Assembly: GCA_018398805.1 (NCBI GenBank)
Contig: JAGFBZ010000011.1
Coordinates: 992,001-1,056,000, forward strand
DNA length: 64,000 nucleotides
Reading direction: 5' to 3'
Origin: Hirundichthys speculiger
Lineage: Eukaryota; Chordata; Actinopteri; Beloniformes; Exocoetidae
Shown here: positions 60,740-64,000 of the stretch, piece after piece
Layout of the letters: every line of letters starts with the position of its first letter
How positions within the stretch are numbered: the stretch's first letter is position 1
Program-made: the position numbers and the translations under genes
The notes under the pieces: model-generated
Seen by the model: the letters and a program-made list of their open reading frames with translations, nothing else
Told to the model about the DNA's origin: nothing
Database searches by the model: none

Positions 60740-61125
60740 GTGTTTTAAAAACCAACCACAGCCTGGCAGAAAAAAGGCAGCACAAAGGTCTTTGGCATTT
60801 AGGACTTTCAAGGAGGCAGTAGCTGTGCTGTGTTGCTTTCTAAAACCAGATTGATTAGCTAATAAAATATTATTGACATATAAATGGTCTTTAATCTGTC
60901 CGTTAATTAACTTTTCAAGAATTTTGGCTGAAACACAAAGTTTTGAAATGGGTCTATAATTGTTTAGTGCTGAGGGGTCAACACCTCTCAACAGAGGTAA
61001 AACAAGGACAGTTTTCCAAATGTCAGGAATGACTTTTTTTTATATGTTATTGGTTCAGCTATGATGTCAGGGCCAGCTGATTTTCTAATATCTAGATGTT
61101 TGTCATGTATGTCCAATATCTGACA
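60740..61125 (-). pseudogene. LINE reverse-transcriptase fragment (L2/CR1-like)
   Basis: The minus strand reads RGVDPSALNNYRPISKLCVS, AKILEKLING and NQSGFRKQHSTATASLKVLN. These are the N-R-P-I-S and Q-x-G-F-R-x-x-H-S-T motifs preceding the reverse transcriptase palm. The next motif (F-x-D-x-x-K-A-F-D) is lost where the sequence switches to LPGCGWFLK. Upstream residues (SGPDIIAEPIT, KSFLTFGKL) are in other frames. A 5'- and 3'-truncated relic. Confidence 0.8.
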
Positions 61126-62504
61126 CTTAAAACAACACAAGTAATAATACAGGTCACAAGACAGCTGATATTTTTCAATTCCTCATCCATTTTGATTCTG
61201 ATTCAGGTCAGGTTATTGTGACCTCAGAGTCTGGGCTACACTCGTCACTTTCTGGCACAATCAACAGTCAGCCATCCGGCAGATAAAAAACACTGATGAC
61301 AGCTGTGATGGAGCCAGAAAGTGGAATAACAATGAGGTGTTAGACTTCAGTGTTTGTACTTCAAGTATTTGGAATGACACCTCTGCCCGAGCCAGATGTT
61401 GTGGAAATTGAATCACACTCTCGAGGGAAATAAAAGTGAGACTAGAAAATTCAACACTTGTCTTTTGTGCATTTATTCAGTCGCAGACCCTATAAGGGAG
61501 CGTTCTGACACCACTGAAGCTTCACAGTTAGGGGAGAAAAATAGAAATGATAAAGATACAGTTATTTCTGTTGTGTGAACTCATCTTACAATGTATTTTA
61601 CATGGTTTATAAATAAAGTACAGGAGCCAAACAAGATACAGAAAGGAACAGCATTTCTTAAATATTAGAACCATGAGACATTTTTTAACAAAAAACAAAT
61701 ATAGACATACAGCAATACAGCAAATATATAATGGAAGAGGTCTTTGTTAAAAATGAAAAGTAAAGGAAACAGTTGTAACTTGAATCATTTGCCTGTTTTA
61801 CATTAAGCTTGTTGAGTTTTATGGATAAACCCAGTTGTCGGCACTCTGAAACAAATATCTTTAAGTGAACTCATTAATCCCCACCCATATACTTTCTATG
61901 AGTAAATAAAGCAAAAGGGAGAAAGTGCAAACACCACAGAGAAGTGCATAGTCCTCTTTTTTACTTTTATTTGATTGCGGTCAGTGTGAACCCAAAATTT
62001 ATCATGTTTTTCTCTCCAACTTCATTTCATTTGTTAAAAGAAAAAAATCTAGGAATTTTAATAGACATTTTTGTAATCATGGCCTGCGAAACATTCTGCA
62101 AGAAGTTAAGGCGGTAAAGCTTTCTCCACTCCGTGATGCCATACTTTCTCAGAGCACCTGCATTTAAAAGATGTTCTGGCGTTGAGGATAGCAAAAAATG
62201 GAGCCTTTCAGCTCAAATTTTGTCTCATTTGTTCTGTAAATGCATTCCAAAGGGTGCAACTTCATTTTTTCACATCAAAATTCTCCACTGGGGACATGTG
62301 AGCAGTGCAGGCTGTACCAGTACAGTCTGGTGCAGCACTGTAATGTGTGAGGAATGTGGTTTTGCATTGTCTTGTTCAAAAAAATGTACTGAACTTCGAG
62401 ACTGCATGCAGTCTTTAAGACAGCACGTGTTAATTTTAATGACTATAACATCAAAATCTCTGGTAACATCTTACTCCACCCATTAAATAAACAAAAAATA
62501 AATA
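61126..62504. other. intergenic, nothing recognised
   Basis: The plus-strand ORF at 62133-62486 (117 codons, cysteine-containing) has no recognised domain. (AAAT)n lies at 62494-62512. Confidence 0.45.
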
Positions 62505-62894
62505 AATAAATAACTCACACAGCGGGCTTGGTACGTGGGAATCACCTGTCATGATAAATCCATATTTCAAGTAGGACTCCTGGTATTGTCTGTTAAAAGC
62601 TTTCTTTTTCTCTGAAGTCGTAGGTTCTTCTTTCTCTTCACTGTGCATTTTCTCCTTCACAAGGAAACTTTCCAAAGACGTCTGTTTCTTACTCATTTTT
62701 CTTGCTTGGTTAAATTTTGACACTCAAGTAATCGAGATGTAACTGAGAGAATCTGGGCATTTTTCTTTTTTTTTTTTTTTCAAAATAAAAGCTTGTTGTA
62801 CAAAAAAAATGAAACTTAAATAGCTAATTTTTTCTTGTGTGGCCTGGGACCATGGCCCGGTACCGGTCCGCGGCTAAGAGGTTGGGGACCACTG
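62505..62894 (-). mobile_element. hAT-Charlie-type element, 5' end with N-terminal exon
   Basis: The minus strand begins at 62894 with CAGTGGTCCCCAACC and GCGGACCGGTACCGGG, the classic terminus of vertebrate hAT (Charlie-like) elements. The ATG at 62694 opens MSKKQTSLESFLVKEK, EEPTTSEKKKAFNRQYQES and YLKYGFIMTGDSHVPSPLC. This is the usual start of hAT transposases related to ZBED5/GTF2IRD2 tails, ending at the first Cys of the BED-type finger. The element is cut off there; the rest of the transposase is missing. Confidence 0.8.
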
Positions 62895-63164
62895 CTTTAA
62901 AATGTACTTTTCTGCATTAATGCTGCAGTCACAGAAGTGCAGAGAGTGCTCATACAACCCCATACATCCCAGAGTCTGGCTTTTGGACTTGTTGCTCATA
63001 ACAAGTGCATATGTCACCTATTTCTTCAAAAAAAAAAAAAAGGATGGGATATTAATTCGTGTGACTTCATCACACATTTATACTCTGTGATGGTCCATTC
63101 TAAATGCCTCAGAGTCCAGAGATGTCAACCCTCTGGTGGAGTTTAACACAGGGCTTCTTCTTGC
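62895..63164. other. intergenic, nothing recognised
   Basis: No coding motif; A-run at 63030-63042. Confidence 0.5.
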
Positions 63165-63760
63165 ACCGTGGACCTTTCGATTAGCATTTCTGAATGTGCC
63201 TCCATATGGTAGTGCTTGATAAAGGTTTTCCAAAGTAGTCCCTTACACACGTGGTTATATCGGTTATCAACGACTGGCGGTTCTTGACGAGGTGCCGTCT
63301 GAGGGACTGGAAGTCACGGGTGTCCAGCTTCGCCTTGCGTCTCTGAATCTGAATCAGAATCAGAATCGTTTTTAATCACCAAGTACGTTCGCACATACAA
63401 GGAATTTTGTTCGGGCAGGTGGTAACACTCTCAGAATAAGAAGAAAAACAGGATATCTACATCTATATACAAAAGTAAAAAACTAAGTTAAAAAATAGAA
63501 TAAAATAAAATAAATAAGCAAGTAAGTAAAATAGTATGTACAAGGGTGGTGCAAAGTACGCAAGATAGTATAAATGATAGTGGTTTATGGTTAGTGCAAA
63601 TGATTGGTTGATACCATTTATGGACTGTTCATTAAAGTGATGGCAGTGGGGTAGAAGCTGTAAAAGCTCTGCCTTTTGCTTCGTGAAATTCTTCCAGATT
63701 CCTTGAGTTAATGAACATTATTGTAGACTGTAAAAGAAATCTGCAAATCCTTTAATTAAA
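63165..63760 (-). repeat. old DNA-transposon fragment split by a younger repeat
   Basis: AGGTTTTCCAAAGTAGTCCC, TGGTTATATCGGTTATCAAC, GTGCCGTCTGAGGGACTGGA and, after a gap, TTCTTCCAGATTCCTTGAGT and ATTATTGTAGACTGTAAAAG follow the order of one familiar teleost repeat. They are separated by 63341-63676. Confidence 0.45.
63341..63676. repeat. younger interspersed repeat inserted in the fragment
   Basis: It starts with TCTGAATCTGAATCAGAATC units, then ATCACCAAGTACGTTCGCAC and ACAAGGAATTTTGTTCGG. This phrase occurs widely in fish LINE-like repeats. It ends near GTGGGGTAGAAGCTGTAAAA. Confidence 0.45.
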
Positions 63761-64000
63761 AAAAAAACATTTAAAAGACATGATCCTCTGTCATCTTTGA
63801 GTCTTTCATGGATATTACTTTTAAACCAAATCATTATTACAATCACCTGTTATTTAATGGCTTTTTTTTTATCACCTCTTTTCTTCCTCTTGCACTAAAT
63901 TGCTGCCTACCAGCCCTTTGTGGAGTATGCTGAAGGGTTGAGATGCCAAAAAATATGTATAATAATTAATGGGTTTTGTTTTATTTGAGTTTTCCATATT
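63761..64000. other. intergenic, nothing recognised
   Basis: AT-rich tail of the window without features. Confidence 0.55.

Noticed and set aside
62133..62486. Plus-strand ORF of 117 codons with several cysteines
   Set aside because: No regular cysteine spacing, no homologue I recognise and no neighbouring exon signals.

Overview
This looks like teleost fish nuclear DNA (probably a percomorph): AT-rich, full of simple repeats, with fish-type Tc1, hAT, RTE and L2-like transposons and a tRNA-derived SINE. I find no intact host protein-coding gene, rRNA, tRNA or CRISPR array. Every recognisable coding piece comes from a mobile element or is a decayed pseudogene. The rest is single-copy-looking intergenic sequence, in which a few ATTA-rich blocks could be conserved regulatory elements.

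Layout. 0-6.8 kb: simple repeats, an hAT-like element (3' part), a full-length Tc1 element with a broken transposase, a Tc1 deletion derivative, a second hAT-like copy apparently split by an LTR-like insert, and a MITE. 7-11.2 kb: half of a palindromic repeat and two copies of one BED-finger hAT family. 14.2-15 kb: an internally deleted Tc1. 17.5-21.1 kb: two minus-strand hAT-type N-terminal regions, one followed by three in-phase mini-exons. 21.4-28.5 kb: an L2-like LINE end, a THAP-like remnant and a long decayed RTE LINE carrying a precise hAT MITE insertion. 29.6-31.4 kb: a SINE and a complete hAT-like element. 34-39.8 kb: LINE ends, the third BED-hAT copy and Tc1-like fragments. 43.2-45.4 kb: a SANT/Myb-like remnant, a perfect hairpin and an interspersed repeat. 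46.7-48.3 kb: a young Tc1 whose transposase has one frameshift. 48.7-52.2 kb: a decayed spliced gene with C2H2 fingers and a CMC/CACTA-like transposase domain, followed by a CACTA-type terminus. 52.7-64 kb: a large terminal-inverted-repeat element, an LTR-like block, a palindromic repeat, an L2-like reverse transcriptase fragment, an hAT-Charlie end and nested old repeats.

The genes do not form a pathway. The window is a record of successive insertions: several have exact target-site duplications (8 bp for hAT, TA for Tc1) and some are nested, so relative ages can be read. The best leads are the decayed zinc-finger/CMC-like gene, the symmetric mini-exon array, and the SANT-like and THAP-like remnants. 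Family names come from motif recognition only; no database search was possible.
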